A stretch of 64,000 bases of DNA from assembly GCF_037908215.1 (NCBI RefSeq), contig NZ_JBBLZC010000006.1:62001-126000 (forward strand), read 5' to 3'. This DNA is from Benzoatithermus flavus. Lineage in GTDB: Bacteria; Pseudomonadota; Alphaproteobacteria; Geminicoccales; Geminicoccaceae. The notes beneath the pieces were generated by a model. The model was not told the DNA's origin, made no database searches, and saw only the letters and a program-made list of their open reading frames with translations. A program made the translations under genes and the position numbers. Positions 23,861-32,719 of this stretch are shown in pieces. How positions within the stretch are numbered: the first letter of the stretch is position 1; every line of letters starts with the position of its first letter.

Positions 23861-25015
23861 ATGCGAATCCTGCAGGTCCACAACCATTATCAGCAGGCGG
23901 GCGGCGAGGACGTCGTCGCCGCCAGCGAGCGGCGTCTGCTCACGGAGGCAGGGCACAGCGTCGACGGCTTCATCGTTCACAACGACACCATCCAGAGCCT
24001 GCCGGACCGGCTCGCCGCCAGCTTCCGGGTCGTGTGGAGCAGACCTTCTTACGAAGCGGTGCGCGCCCGGATCCGGAGTTTCCGGCCGGACGTCGTCCAC
24101 GTCCACAACTTCTTCCCGCTGATCTCGCCGTCCGTGTTCGATGCCTGTCGGGCGGAAGGTGCGCCCGTCGTGATGACGCTCCACAATTACCGCCTGATCT
24201 GCCCCGGCGCTCTCCTGCTGCGCCGGGACCGGATCTGCGAGAAGTGCGTTGCCGGCTCGCCCTATTGGGGTGCGGTCCACCGGTGCTATCGCGGCTCGGC
24301 GCTCGGCTCGCTCGCGGTGGCGACGATGGTCGACGTGCACCGCCGGCGCGGGACTTGGCATAAGAAGGTCGACAGGCTCATCGCCCTGACCGAGTTCGCG
24401 CGCGGCAAATTCATCGAGGCCGGGCTTCCGGCCGGCAAGATCGTCGTCAAGCCCAACTTCGTCGAGGATCCGGTGCAGCCGGGTGAGCGGCTCGACGGCC
24501 CGCGGCATGGGGCGCTCTTCGTCGGCCGCCTCAGCCCCGAGAAGGGCGTCCAGATACTTATCGACGCATGGAAAGGCGTGAACTATCCACTACGCATCGT
24601 CGGAACCGGTCCCTTGGAAGCGGAGATCAGGGGCAAAGCACCCGAGAACGTAAGCTTTCTAGGCCAATGTGATCGAATGCGGGTCGATGCTGAGATGCGG
24701 CGCGCTGCCTTCCTCGTCATGCCCTCAACCTGGTACGAAGGCTTGCCGATGACGCTAGTCGAGGCCTTTGCTTGGGATCTGCCCGTTGTGGCTTCACGAA
24801 TCGGTGCGTTGGAGGAGCTAGTCGAGGAGCAAGCAACGGGCCTAACCTTCGAGGCAGGCAATCCGGCTGATCTGCGTCGGGCCGCCTACGAGATGATCAC
24901 GCGCCCGATCCCGAGAGGAAACTGCCGACGCTACTTCTTCAATCATTATAGTGCTGCTGCCAATCTTGCTCGGCTGGAAGCCATATATCGAGGTGTCAAC
25001 GGCGCCTACCCTTAG
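23861..25015 (+). CDS. Glycosyltransferase family 4
   Basis: 384 residues with a GT-B fold: N-terminal ILQVHNHYQQAGGEDVVA, DVVHVHNFFPLISPSVF, LHNYRLICPG; C-terminal ALFVGRLSPEKGVQILIDAW, LVMPSTWYEGLPMTLVEAFA with the E-x7-E donor-binding motif. It transfers a sugar to a lipid-linked glycan at the cytosolic membrane face. Composition changes inside the gene: up to about 24540 it is around 70% G+C, after that about 50-58%, suggesting a recombination join. It is convergent with the FkbM gene. Confidence 0.92.
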   Translation: MRILQVHNHYQQAGGEDVVAASERRLLTEAGHSVDGFIVHNDTIQSLPDRLAASFRVVWSRPSYEAVRARIRSFRPDVVHVHNFFPLISPSVFDACRAEGAPVVMTLHNYRLICPGALLLRRDRICEKCVAGSPYWGAVHRCYRGSALGSLAVATMVDVHRRRGTWHKKVDRLIALTEFARGKFIEAGLPAGKIVVKPNFVEDPVQPGERLDGPRHGALFVGRLSPEKGVQILIDAWKGVNYPLRIVGTGPLEAEIRGKAPENVSFLGQCDRMRVDAEMRRAAFLVMPSTWYEGLPMTLVEAFAWDLPVVASRIGALEELVEEQATGLTFEAGNPADLRRAAYEMITRPIPRGNCRRYFFNHYSAAANLARLEAIYRGVNGAYP

Positions 25016-25038
25016 AGTAGGCGCCGCGACGACTTCAT

Positions 25039-25734
25039 TCATCTGTCCCGATCGAGCGCAAGGCCAAATTCCCTACCTGTCTCCGATATCCAGAATACTC
25101 GATATCCTACGCTGCGGAGCTTTTTGATTGTCGCCTCGGTCATGACAACGCTGAATCCATAGAGACGATGGTGGAACTCTACCAGAAGCTGACTCGGTCG
25201 CGGACCATGGGCAACGATATCCTCACATACGTCGTACTCTGCACCTTCAATGTCCATTTTGAGGAGATCGCAGTGGCTGGTCCCCAGCTCCTTGAGCAAC
25301 GAACCCAGACGCCGAACAGGGACTGAGATCGAACCTTCGGTACCATTCGACGCACCATAAGCGGTATGAAAAGAAACATGGCCATCGCAAGCAGGTGGCT
25401 GAAGATCGATTGTACCATCCGCAGCAGCCAAGCCAACCTTGTGGGTTACGAATTTTGCAGGCAACGACTGTTCAGCCAGCCACGCAATGCTGAAGGGCGT
25501 AGGATCGTAGCCGTGAATTCGACAGCCAAACCGTTCGATCATCGCCAAGTCGAAAGAAATATCTGTGCCGATACCAACTGAAAGCACTATGCTATTTGAA
25601 TTCAACCGGTCCGGTAAAACCGCCCATCCTCCATAAGTAGATCCTAAGTGAACTTTGTTAGACACATCATCGATCCATAACCATGGATCGAGACGCATCA
25701 GCTTGCGCAAGCAAGATCTAAACGACTTATACAT
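25039..25734 (-). CDS. FkbM-family methyltransferase
   Basis: 231 residues. SAM-binding signs VLSVGIGTDISFDLAMI and RIHGYDPTP, followed by DLLKMDIEGAEYDVCEDIV, the FkbM 'KxDIEGxE' hallmark, and LLVEFHHRLYGF. These enzymes O-methylate sugars in surface polysaccharides or secondary metabolites; the glycan-cluster setting supports the former. The gene is AT-richer than the window average (about 50% G+C). Confidence 0.9.
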   Translation of the reverse strand: MYKSFRSCLRKLMRLDPWLWIDDVSNKVHLGSTYGGWAVLPDRLNSNSIVLSVGIGTDISFDLAMIERFGCRIHGYDPTPFSIAWLAEQSLPAKFVTHKVGLAAADGTIDLQPPACDGHVSFHTAYGASNGTEGSISVPVRRLGSLLKELGTSHCDLLKMDIEGAEYDVCEDIVAHGPRPSQLLVEFHHRLYGFSVVMTEATIKKLRSVGYRVFWISETGREFGLALDRDR

Positions 25735-25777
25735 ACAAAATCCCAGGCTATTGACATGCCGCTACGTTGATGATATT

Positions 25778-27751
25778 CTATCGTGTAGTCAATTCCGCAT
25801 AGCCAGCGCTATCGAGACAGACTGTCGGGAAAAGTTGACCCATTTCAAACTCCGAATGGCTGCCCTCTGTATTGTTAATCACCAGTTGACGGTCAATCAC
25901 GAGCTTATCAAGCTGCATTACTTTAGTACCTAGCAAGCGGTTGCTGTCTATGATGTTGCGTTTGGGCACTCCAGGCTCATCTCCAAAAATCAGCAGTAGA
26001 GCCGGATAGCGGCTCGCATAGGGCTCTTGTGACCACGGTACCTGCTCCAAGCGCGCTCTCATGTCCCAGCCAGAAGGACGTGGAGCAAACAGCTTGTCCT
26101 TTGCCCATGTAAGCCCGCGTGCATCGAGCGTTATCGGTCGCTGGCCGCCAACCACAATGTTGCGGGCCACGATGTTGTCCGATCCCCCGCCAATGAAGAT
26201 TGCATCCTGAACATTATGAAAGCGGTTATCCATAATGGAAATACCGCTGGCAAGGTCGTCGAGATAGACTCCTTTTGCCCCGCCGGGAAACGGGGAATAC
26301 AGATTGCAGAGCGTGTTGTCCCGGATCAGCGTCCCGCGAGCAGTCCAATCCCTACCCGTGTAGATTGCTCCGGCATCCCCGGTCTCGTGCATGAGATCGT
26401 AGAGGAGGTTGCCTTCGATCACGTGATCGTTGCCGGCGAACCGGATGCCGCTGTGCGGGGCGCCGTGGATGCGGTTGCGGCTCGCGATCTGGCCGACGCC
26501 GTCCATGACGATGCCCGGAGCGTAGGTTCTCGTCAGCCGGGCGAAGTCGGCGATCTCGCTGTCGCGGACGAAGTTGGCGGCCGGCGAGAGCGTCTGCCGG
26601 TCGCCTCCCGACAGCACCACGCCGGCCGCACCCACACTCCGGATCGAGCACCGCTCGAGGCCGCTGCGCGTGCCTGCGACCGTGACCGCGTTGGCGCCGG
26701 TTCCCCGGATCTCGCAGTCCCTAAGGATCACATCATCAACATCCTGCATCAGGACCGCGTTGGTCCGCGCACGCTCGAGACGGACTCCTTCGATCCGAAG
26801 GTGGCGGGCTCCTTCGATGCGGAGAAGGACGGGCGCCCAGGCGAGCTCGACGTCGCCCTCGGCGATCGGCGCCGGCGGCCAGAAGTAGAGGAGGCGCCGC
26901 TCGCGGTCGAGGTACCATTCACCGGGTCGGTCGAGCGCAGACAAAGCGTTCTCGACCGCAAAGCGCTGACCCACCCGCATGCCATAGTGCAGCGGGATCG
27001 GGCCGAGCCGGATCGTCCGCTGCCCGACGTCGATCGCTGCAGCGGGCACCCGCTCGTCGGCGTAGTCGTGATACCAATAGCCCGAAAGCCAGGGATCCGA
27101 CTCCAGCCCGAGACCGGCCGGCGGCGGCTCCGTGAACCCGAAGATCCTGCCCTGCTCGCCTTCGGGCAAGGACGTGATGCGCAGGTAACCCGCGTCGGGC
27201 CAGCGCGCCTGCGGCATCGGCTCGCCCCGGAAATAGAGGAGCGGTGGCGGATCGACCGGCGACCGCCCGAACCCCCGCGGCATTTCCGGTGGCAGCGCCG
27301 GAAAAGCTTCGGGCGGCAGGCCCGCTATGCGCACGTAGGGCCTGGATACTGCAGGCAGGCGCGGATCAACGGCGACGCCGTCGTCACCCACGTTCCGCCA
27401 GTCGCCGACAGGTCGGCCACCCGAGAGAGTCGAGCCTTCCGGGGCACCCCGGATCACGACCGGTGCCTCGTCCGTCCCGGAAAAACTCTTGTCGAAGACG
27501 AGCGGCACCTGCAGCCGGAATGTGCCCGGCGGAAGGATCAGCACATGCTCGCCGGCCCGAGCACGCGCCATCAACGTATCGTGGAGCATCGCGTCTTCCG
27601 CCGCCCCGGCCGCAGCGGTGCAAGAAGCGGCCACTCCGGCCCAAGCTCCGGCCAGACAAACCTTCAGCAGGCACGCGCGGAACACAACTGCTGGTCGCGG
27701 ACTCACTTTACAAGTCTGTCGCAGGAATGCTCTTGGCTGTGATAGTTTCAA
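25778..27751 (-). CDS. Secreted right-handed parallel beta-helix protein
   Basis: About 657 residues. An N-terminal signal segment (CLLKVCLAGAWAGVAASC) with a Cys that could be a weak lipobox, then a pectate-lyase-like beta-helix: repeated short coils such as LRIEGVRLERARTNAVLMQD, VILRDCEIRGTGANAVTVAG, GIRFAGNDHVIEGNLLYDL and GISIMDNRFHNVQDAIFIGG. Such proteins in polysaccharide clusters act as lyases, epimerases or glycan-binding proteins; no catalytic set is assigned. The frame begins with TTG 27751; GTG 27706 is a plausible alternative start. The last 150 codons are much AT-richer than the rest. Confidence 0.82.
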   Translation of the reverse strand: MKLSQPRAFLRQTCKVSPRPAVVFRACLLKVCLAGAWAGVAASCTAAAGAAEDAMLHDTLMARARAGEHVLILPPGTFRLQVPLVFDKSFSGTDEAPVVIRGAPEGSTLSGGRPVGDWRNVGDDGVAVDPRLPAVSRPYVRIAGLPPEAFPALPPEMPRGFGRSPVDPPPLLYFRGEPMPQARWPDAGYLRITSLPEGEQGRIFGFTEPPPAGLGLESDPWLSGYWYHDYADERVPAAAIDVGQRTIRLGPIPLHYGMRVGQRFAVENALSALDRPGEWYLDRERRLLYFWPPAPIAEGDVELAWAPVLLRIEGARHLRIEGVRLERARTNAVLMQDVDDVILRDCEIRGTGANAVTVAGTRSGLERCSIRSVGAAGVVLSGGDRQTLSPAANFVRDSEIADFARLTRTYAPGIVMDGVGQIASRNRIHGAPHSGIRFAGNDHVIEGNLLYDLMHETGDAGAIYTGRDWTARGTLIRDNTLCNLYSPFPGGAKGVYLDDLASGISIMDNRFHNVQDAIFIGGGSDNIVARNIVVGGQRPITLDARGLTWAKDKLFAPRPSGWDMRARLEQVPWSQEPYASRYPALLLIFGDEPGVPKRNIIDSNRLLGTKVMQLDKLVIDRQLVINNTEGSHSEFEMGQLFPTVCLDSAGYAELTTR

Positions 27752-27895
27752 GCATCAGGAAATTATAGGGCATGTTGATTGCACCTGGTGTTAACTGCAG
27801 TCACCGAAGCCTGCATATTGATATCCTCATTGAAGAGGGGGCGTCCAACAGAATGAAGAGTAGCCAGACGAACGGCCCAATTCAAGTCCGCGCAA
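27752..27895. other. AT-rich gap
   Basis: About 144 bases with roughly 45% G+C between the polymerase stop and the beta-helix start. No gene seen; may contain the beta-helix gene promoter. Confidence 0.4.
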
Positions 27896-29230
27896 TTACG
27901 ATGAAGTTTTCCAAGTGTTTCCAGACCGATGATCCGTCCTACACTGGCGAATATAGATGCTAGACGAATAGAAGATTACAATGAAGAGCACAAAAGTCGG
28001 AAGAAATGTGTGATGTAAGAACGTTCGCTCACCCATAGCTTCAACAAGAAGCGCAACTGCAACGGACAGCAAAATAGAACCAAAATCTGATTGAACCCGC
28101 CACAGTCGAATCAATGAACACGCGACAGGATAACAAAACAATAATAAGCCGATAATACCAAGTTCTGCTGTAACATCCAAAAACGTATTGTGGAAATTAG
28201 GCGGCATATAGCTGCCGGCCCGGCCAAAGTATGCATAAGCTGGAGCATCTATGGAGTTCCCAAAAAAACCGGAATAACCATAGCCAATAAGCACGCGCTT
28301 CTGAATCACCTCGAGCCAAGTGCCCCAAATATAGCCTCTTCCGGTAAGTCCGCTATCACGGTTAAAGATCAACAATATCTGAAAGATGTCAATATCAAAC
28401 ATACTAATAAAGACAAGTACGATGACAACACTGCTGCATATACCCATCAGAAAAATGCTACTTGTTCTTGCATGCTTGATGAAAAACCAGAAGGTTAGCC
28501 CAAATAAAGCCGCTAAAATAGATACAACCGAGTTAGACATAATAACACTCAAAACTGCAAGGCACATAATAAGTATAGACAGAATGTTTTGGCGCAAAAA
28601 TTTCATTCTTATATTTGCTGCAGCAAGCACGACGAGAATAGCAGCTTCTGATCCAAACCACGTTTTGTGCGGGGTGATTCCTTTAACTGCTGGCAGCCCG
28701 ATCAAACTCACTCGCTCCATGGGATCCAAGTATGTTCCGATTTCCGGAAATTGCACGTAAACAAATAGACTTAGCACCATTATACATGTAAGTGTAAACA
28801 TAAGAATGGAAATTAATGCGCGAGGGCTAAATGTTGAAATAGCCCAAACTGATGCAAGAATAGTGAATGTAAACCCTACTGCACATGACAGGCTAGAGAT
28901 TGTATTATACGACCAGAATGCTGATGCAATCACATATATAACAAGAGCGCATATAGGGAGATTTTGAGATAAAGTATCCATGATTGCAGCGTATCGTAAC
29001 AATATAAACATGGCGAGAATGATATAGATTGGCAGCCACAAATATTCGATACTTAAATTAATTAATGCGGAGTCTCGAATAAAATTGCGTTCTGAGGAAA
29101 ACACCATACTGAATGCACCGGCGCAAGCCGAAATAAATATGAATAAAAAAATAGAATACAGTCCAGGGATTCGAAATTCCCGACCGGTCTTTGAAGGGTA
29201 TACGATAGCGCTTTGAGCTATAGCCTTCAT
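27896..29230 (-). CDS. O-antigen ligase/Wzy-like polymerase
   Basis: 444 residues with about 10-12 hydrophobic segments and the Wzy_C/O-antigen ligase pattern: a large periplasmic loop holding GRGYIWGTWLEVIQKRVLIG, YGYSGFFGNS and NFHNTFLDVTAELGIIGLLL (the H-N-x-x-L-D/E-x-x-x-E-x-G motif). It polymerises or ligates lipid-linked repeat units on the periplasmic side. Base composition is about 35-40% G+C with AT-rich codons, far from the 70% of the genome around it; this is the clearest recently acquired gene in the window. Confidence 0.88.
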   Translation of the reverse strand: MKAIAQSAIVYPSKTGREFRIPGLYSIFLFIFISACAGAFSMVFSSERNFIRDSALINLSIEYLWLPIYIILAMFILLRYAAIMDTLSQNLPICALVIYVIASAFWSYNTISSLSCAVGFTFTILASVWAISTFSPRALISILMFTLTCIMVLSLFVYVQFPEIGTYLDPMERVSLIGLPAVKGITPHKTWFGSEAAILVVLAAANIRMKFLRQNILSILIMCLAVLSVIMSNSVVSILAALFGLTFWFFIKHARTSSIFLMGICSSVVIVLVFISMFDIDIFQILLIFNRDSGLTGRGYIWGTWLEVIQKRVLIGYGYSGFFGNSIDAPAYAYFGRAGSYMPPNFHNTFLDVTAELGIIGLLLFCYPVACSLIRLWRVQSDFGSILLSVAVALLVEAMGERTFLHHTFLPTFVLFIVIFYSSSIYIRQCRTDHRSGNTWKTSS

Positions 29231-29269
29231 TGTCAGGTCCTGATCAGATTGAGAGTTTAAACTTCCTAA

Positions 29270-30631
29270 CTATTTCTTGAAGAGAAACCTTAGTAGGTAA
29301 GGAAAGGCCCCTGCTTGACTTTGGTATCGATATATCAGAACCAAGGCCACAATTAACCTAGCAACGTGACTAATAGAGTGGGCCGTTGCTAGACCTGCAC
29401 TGCCGTAAGAGGTCAACATATAAGCCGCTGGTATAAGCACTAACGACCATGTAAAGTTAACTAATATGCGAGATCGAAGTCGTCCTGTGATTGCAAGTGT
29501 ATTGGTGCATATGAGAGTAGGCGTGATTGTCAGTGTCGCCATCGCGAGGATGGCAAGTGTCAACCAATTCTCTTGAAAGGCAGGGCCGTAAATCGACATT
29601 ATTAGGGGACTCGCCAGAGCTACGATCGCCACCGGAGGCCCCATGACGAATAATGAGATCAGCGAGGAGCGTAGTGGATGCAGATGTGCCACATTTCTGG
29701 ACTCGGCGCCATGAGACATCAGCACGAAGGCGACCGACATGGCGATAGTCGGGAAAAACGTCAGCATGCTATACCACTGCCATGCCGCAGCGAATACGGC
29801 GACCTCATGCACCCCAGAAGGCTGACGCGCTAGAAGAGCGTTTCCGGCCCAGATTGTCGGCATCCAGAATAGCGACGCCGCAAAGATGGGCGCTGCGAAG
29901 CGAGCAATCTCGCGCCAAGTAGCACGGTCAGGCGATGCATGCATCTGAATACCGGCGAGGGCTACGGCCCGGCGAGCGGCGAGTGTCAGGCCAGCCGCAT
30001 TCAGTCCCAATCCTAGTCCTAGACCGAGCAGAGCTCCCGGGAGTGCGGCGATATGGCAGCCACCTACGACGAGGAGCGTCGTAGCGGGCCCTGACGCGGC
30101 TGCCACAGCGAGCTGGTCGCGGTATCGCTCGAGGGCGGCCAGAACCGCCATCTGCATCTCACACCAGATCAGGGTGGCACCCATCGGTCCAGCAATGACA
30201 AGGAAGCTGGCCGCATTCTCGATGGCATAGCCGTGGCGTGCGATGAAATCCGCGAAAACCCCAATCAATAAGGCGACACTAATCGCCGCACCGGCGCTCA
30301 ACCTCCTGCATGCCACTAGATAACGGCTGGCGAGTTCCCGATCGGTCGACCGGTATCGCGCAACAAAATACTGGATCGTTGGCCCGAGCCCGAGAAGGGC
30401 GAAAGCCTGGGCAAGTTGAGCGGTATTGTAGGCAAGTGCGAAACGGCCGAACTCGTCGGTGCTGAGGAGGCGCGATGCCCCGACCATGGAGAGAAGAAAG
30501 AAGGCCCGGGATACCAGTCCTGCGACCAGCGCCAGGATCGTAGCGCTGGCGAAGCGGCCAGTCAGAGTGGCACGTAAGCGGGTGAGCAAAACCGGGGTAG
30601 CGCCCGGCAGGACGTGAACTAAACTCAACAC
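29270..30631 (-). CDS. Wzx-like polysaccharide flippase
   Basis: 453 residues, about 12-14 membrane helices, of the MOP/polysaccharide-synthase type: ILALVAGLVSRAFFLLSMVG, LLSTDEFGRFALAYNTAQLA, and a basic cytoplasmic tail. It moves undecaprenol-linked repeat units across the inner membrane. Begins with GTG 30631. Composition drifts from moderately high G+C at its 5' end to AT-rich near the 3' end. It lies between GT4 and polymerase genes on the same strand. Confidence 0.88.
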   Translation of the reverse strand: MLSLVHVLPGATPVLLTRLRATLTGRFASATILALVAGLVSRAFFLLSMVGASRLLSTDEFGRFALAYNTAQLAQAFALLGLGPTIQYFVARYRSTDRELASRYLVACRRLSAGAAISVALLIGVFADFIARHGYAIENAASFLVIAGPMGATLIWCEMQMAVLAALERYRDQLAVAAASGPATTLLVVGGCHIAALPGALLGLGLGLGLNAAGLTLAARRAVALAGIQMHASPDRATWREIARFAAPIFAASLFWMPTIWAGNALLARQPSGVHEVAVFAAAWQWYSMLTFFPTIAMSVAFVLMSHGAESRNVAHLHPLRSSLISLFVMGPPVAIVALASPLIMSIYGPAFQENWLTLAILAMATLTITPTLICTNTLAITGRLRSRILVNFTWSLVLIPAAYMLTSYGSAGLATAHSISHVARLIVALVLIYRYQSQAGAFPYLLRFLFKK

Positions 30632-30719
30632 AGGATGGCACTCACACGAGCAGCAAAGGTATCGAGTACTGAATGATTCGCTTGTGGCAACATCAGCGCC
30701 GATCTAATCTGGAACTTTG

Positions 30720-31907
30720 TCATGCGGTAGATTCACTGGGCAGCGGCGTCGAAAGCAGCACTCTCTGTAGGCCAGCTTCAAACGATGAAACCATCATTGG
30801 CAACGAGCGACTGTATGCTGTTGCAGCCGCCGCCAGACTCATTCTACGCATAAGCTCTAGTGACGAACAGATTTCAATTACTGCTCGGGCAAACGCTTCT
30901 GGCGTGCGATCGGTAAGAAAACCATTCACACCATTCTTTAAATAGGCCACCTCCGGACTATGATTGTCGAAATGGGCACTGAGTACCGGCAGACCAGCAG
31001 CGAAACCGTCGAGGATTGAGAGTCCAATATGAGCGGGCATCAGCATGAGATCAGAGGCGGCCAAGAGGCGCCACTTCTCGGCACCGTAACGCGTTCCGAC
31101 AATGCGAATCCATCCTTCGCCCGCACTCACTTGCCTGAGCCATGACATCAGCGGTCCGTCGCCGAGGATTAGTAACTGAAATTCGGGCATGCGCGAATGT
31201 ACAAGCCGGCAAGCCTCAATGAGAAAAGGGATCTGCTTACCCTCATGAAGCCGGCTGCAGAACACGGCGAGCGGGCCGTCGCCGAGCCCGACGCCGGCGC
31301 GGATGGCACGCCGCTCGTCCTCGCTCAGCTCGTCGCGCCGGATCGCGCCGCTGGTGTCGATGGCGTTGTTGACGACCGTGATCCGATCCGAGGGAAGGCC
31401 CAGGCGCAGCAGTCGCTCACGACTGGCTTCGGTATAGGCGAGCCAGTGATCGGCGAAGCGGGCATAGCAGGCCTTGATGCCGCGCTGCAGATGCGCGCGC
31501 CCCTGGTTCTGGAAGTCGTCGCCGTGCCCCCAGAAGAACAATCTGGCCGGCCGGCGGGCGGCGAGACGGCTGACGAGCAGAAGGTGGTTGGCGAGCGGCG
31601 CGTTGGCGTGCTCCATCACCACGACGTCATACGACAGGAGCCGGGTCCAGCCGGGCTGATAATAGAGCCCGGCCGGCAGGTAGCGGTTGCGGACGGGCGT
31701 AGCCCAAGGCAACAGGTGACGGCAGTCTTCGAAAGCCTCCTCGGGCCGAGGGGCGCCAGCATAGAGGTCGAGACGGATGCCTTGCGCAGCCAAGCTGGTG
31801 CGGAGCCGGTCGAAGAACGCGACGCGATAATGTGGCACGATGCGTTGCAGAATGGCGACGCGCGCTACCGGCCGGGCCTCCGCCTCGGGCTCGAGGAGCT
31901 TGGTCAC
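30720..31907 (-). CDS. Glycosyltransferase family 4
   Basis: 395 residues from GTG 31907, which overlaps the upstream stop (GTGA, 31904-31907). GT-B pattern: VAILQRIVPHYRVAFFDRLR, VVVMEHANAPLANHLLLVSR, LAVFCSRLHEGKQIPFLIEA, LLILGDGPLMSWL, LMLMPAHIGLSILDGFAAGL with the donor-binding acidic residue replaced by a GLSILDG loop. The 5' half is GC-rich; after about 31250 (the 3' half) it becomes AT-richer. Co-translated with the WecG-type gene. Confidence 0.9.
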   Translation of the reverse strand: MTKLLEPEAEARPVARVAILQRIVPHYRVAFFDRLRTSLAAQGIRLDLYAGAPRPEEAFEDCRHLLPWATPVRNRYLPAGLYYQPGWTRLLSYDVVVMEHANAPLANHLLLVSRLAARRPARLFFWGHGDDFQNQGRAHLQRGIKACYARFADHWLAYTEASRERLLRLGLPSDRITVVNNAIDTSGAIRRDELSEDERRAIRAGVGLGDGPLAVFCSRLHEGKQIPFLIEACRLVHSRMPEFQLLILGDGPLMSWLRQVSAGEGWIRIVGTRYGAEKWRLLAASDLMLMPAHIGLSILDGFAAGLPVLSAHFDNHSPEVAYLKNGVNGFLTDRTPEAFARAVIEICSSLELMRRMSLAAAATAYSRSLPMMVSSFEAGLQRVLLSTPLPSESTA

Positions 31908-32719
31908 GGTCCGACCTCGGGCAGCAGGTTGCTCGTGACACCAGCAGCTTCGGGGAGGCGCCGTGTCAGCCATAAGAAGCGCGGGTTGTGGCGAAGATAG
32001 CGGCCGGCGAGCCGGCGCGGCTCGCTGGCGAGGCGAAAGGCCCACTCGAGGCCGCGTCGTTGCATCCAGCCCGGCGCTCGCGGGGTCGCCCCGGCGACGA
32101 AGTCGATCGCAGCCCCGATCCCGACCATGACGGCATCAACGCGACCGCGATGCTCGTGCATCCAGCGTTCCTGCTTGGGGCAGCCCAGCGCCACGAAGAG
32201 GATAGCCACACCCGAGGCATTGATACGTTCGACCAATGCCACATCCTCGGCTTCGTCGAGCGGCCGGAAAGGTGGCGCATGGATAAAGGCGACGTCGAGA
32301 TTCGGCGTGATGTTCCTCAGGGCCTGCACGGCAGCGCGCAAGACATGCTCGCGGCCACCAAGGAAGCCGACAGGAATACCGGCGGCCGCCGCGGCCGCAC
32401 ACAGCCGGGGCATCAGATCGGGACCAGCGACACGTTCCTGCATGGGCAGGCCCATGCGACGAAGGAGCCAAACGAGCGGCATGCCGTCGGGGACGACGAG
32501 GTCGGCGGCATTGAGCTGGTCGCGATAGGCGCTGCTATCGTAGGCCTCCATCACCATGTGCACGTTGGCAACACAAACGGTCGCGCTCCGACGCTCACAG
32601 GCCTTCGCAAGGATGAAGCTCACCGTCTCTTCCATGGAGACCGCGCTCACTCGTGTTCCCAGAATATTACGGGAGGACGGCGAGGAAACGGCAGTCGACG
32701 TCTCAGTAGGCGTTATCAT
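31904..32719 (-). CDS. WecG/TagA/CpsF-family glycosyltransferase
   Basis: 271 residues of GT26 type: SAVSMEETVSFILAKACERR, VCVANVHMVMEAYDSSAYRD, LVVPDGMPLVWLLRRMGLP, RVAGPDLM, ILFVALGCPKQERWMHEHRG, VGIGAAIDFVAGATPRAPGW. The conserved Asp in PDGMP and the GxPKQE motif are present. It adds the second sugar to the undecaprenyl-linked primer made by the next enzyme. It overlaps that gene by 17 bases. Confidence 0.92.
   Translation of the reverse strand: MITPTETSTAVSSPSSRNILGTRVSAVSMEETVSFILAKACERRSATVCVANVHMVMEAYDSSAYRDQLNAADLVVPDGMPLVWLLRRMGLPMQERVAGPDLMPRLCAAAAAAGIPVGFLGGREHVLRAAVQALRNITPNLDVAFIHAPPFRPLDEAEDVALVERINASGVAILFVALGCPKQERWMHEHRGRVDAVMVGIGAAIDFVAGATPRAPGWMQRRGLEWAFRLASEPRRLAGRYLRHNPRFLWLTRRLPEAAGVTSNLLPEVGP

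Noticed and set aside
26216..27742. A 508-codon plus-strand frame opposite the beta-helix gene
   Set aside because: The minus strand has a coherent signal peptide and beta-helix repeats; the plus frame has none.
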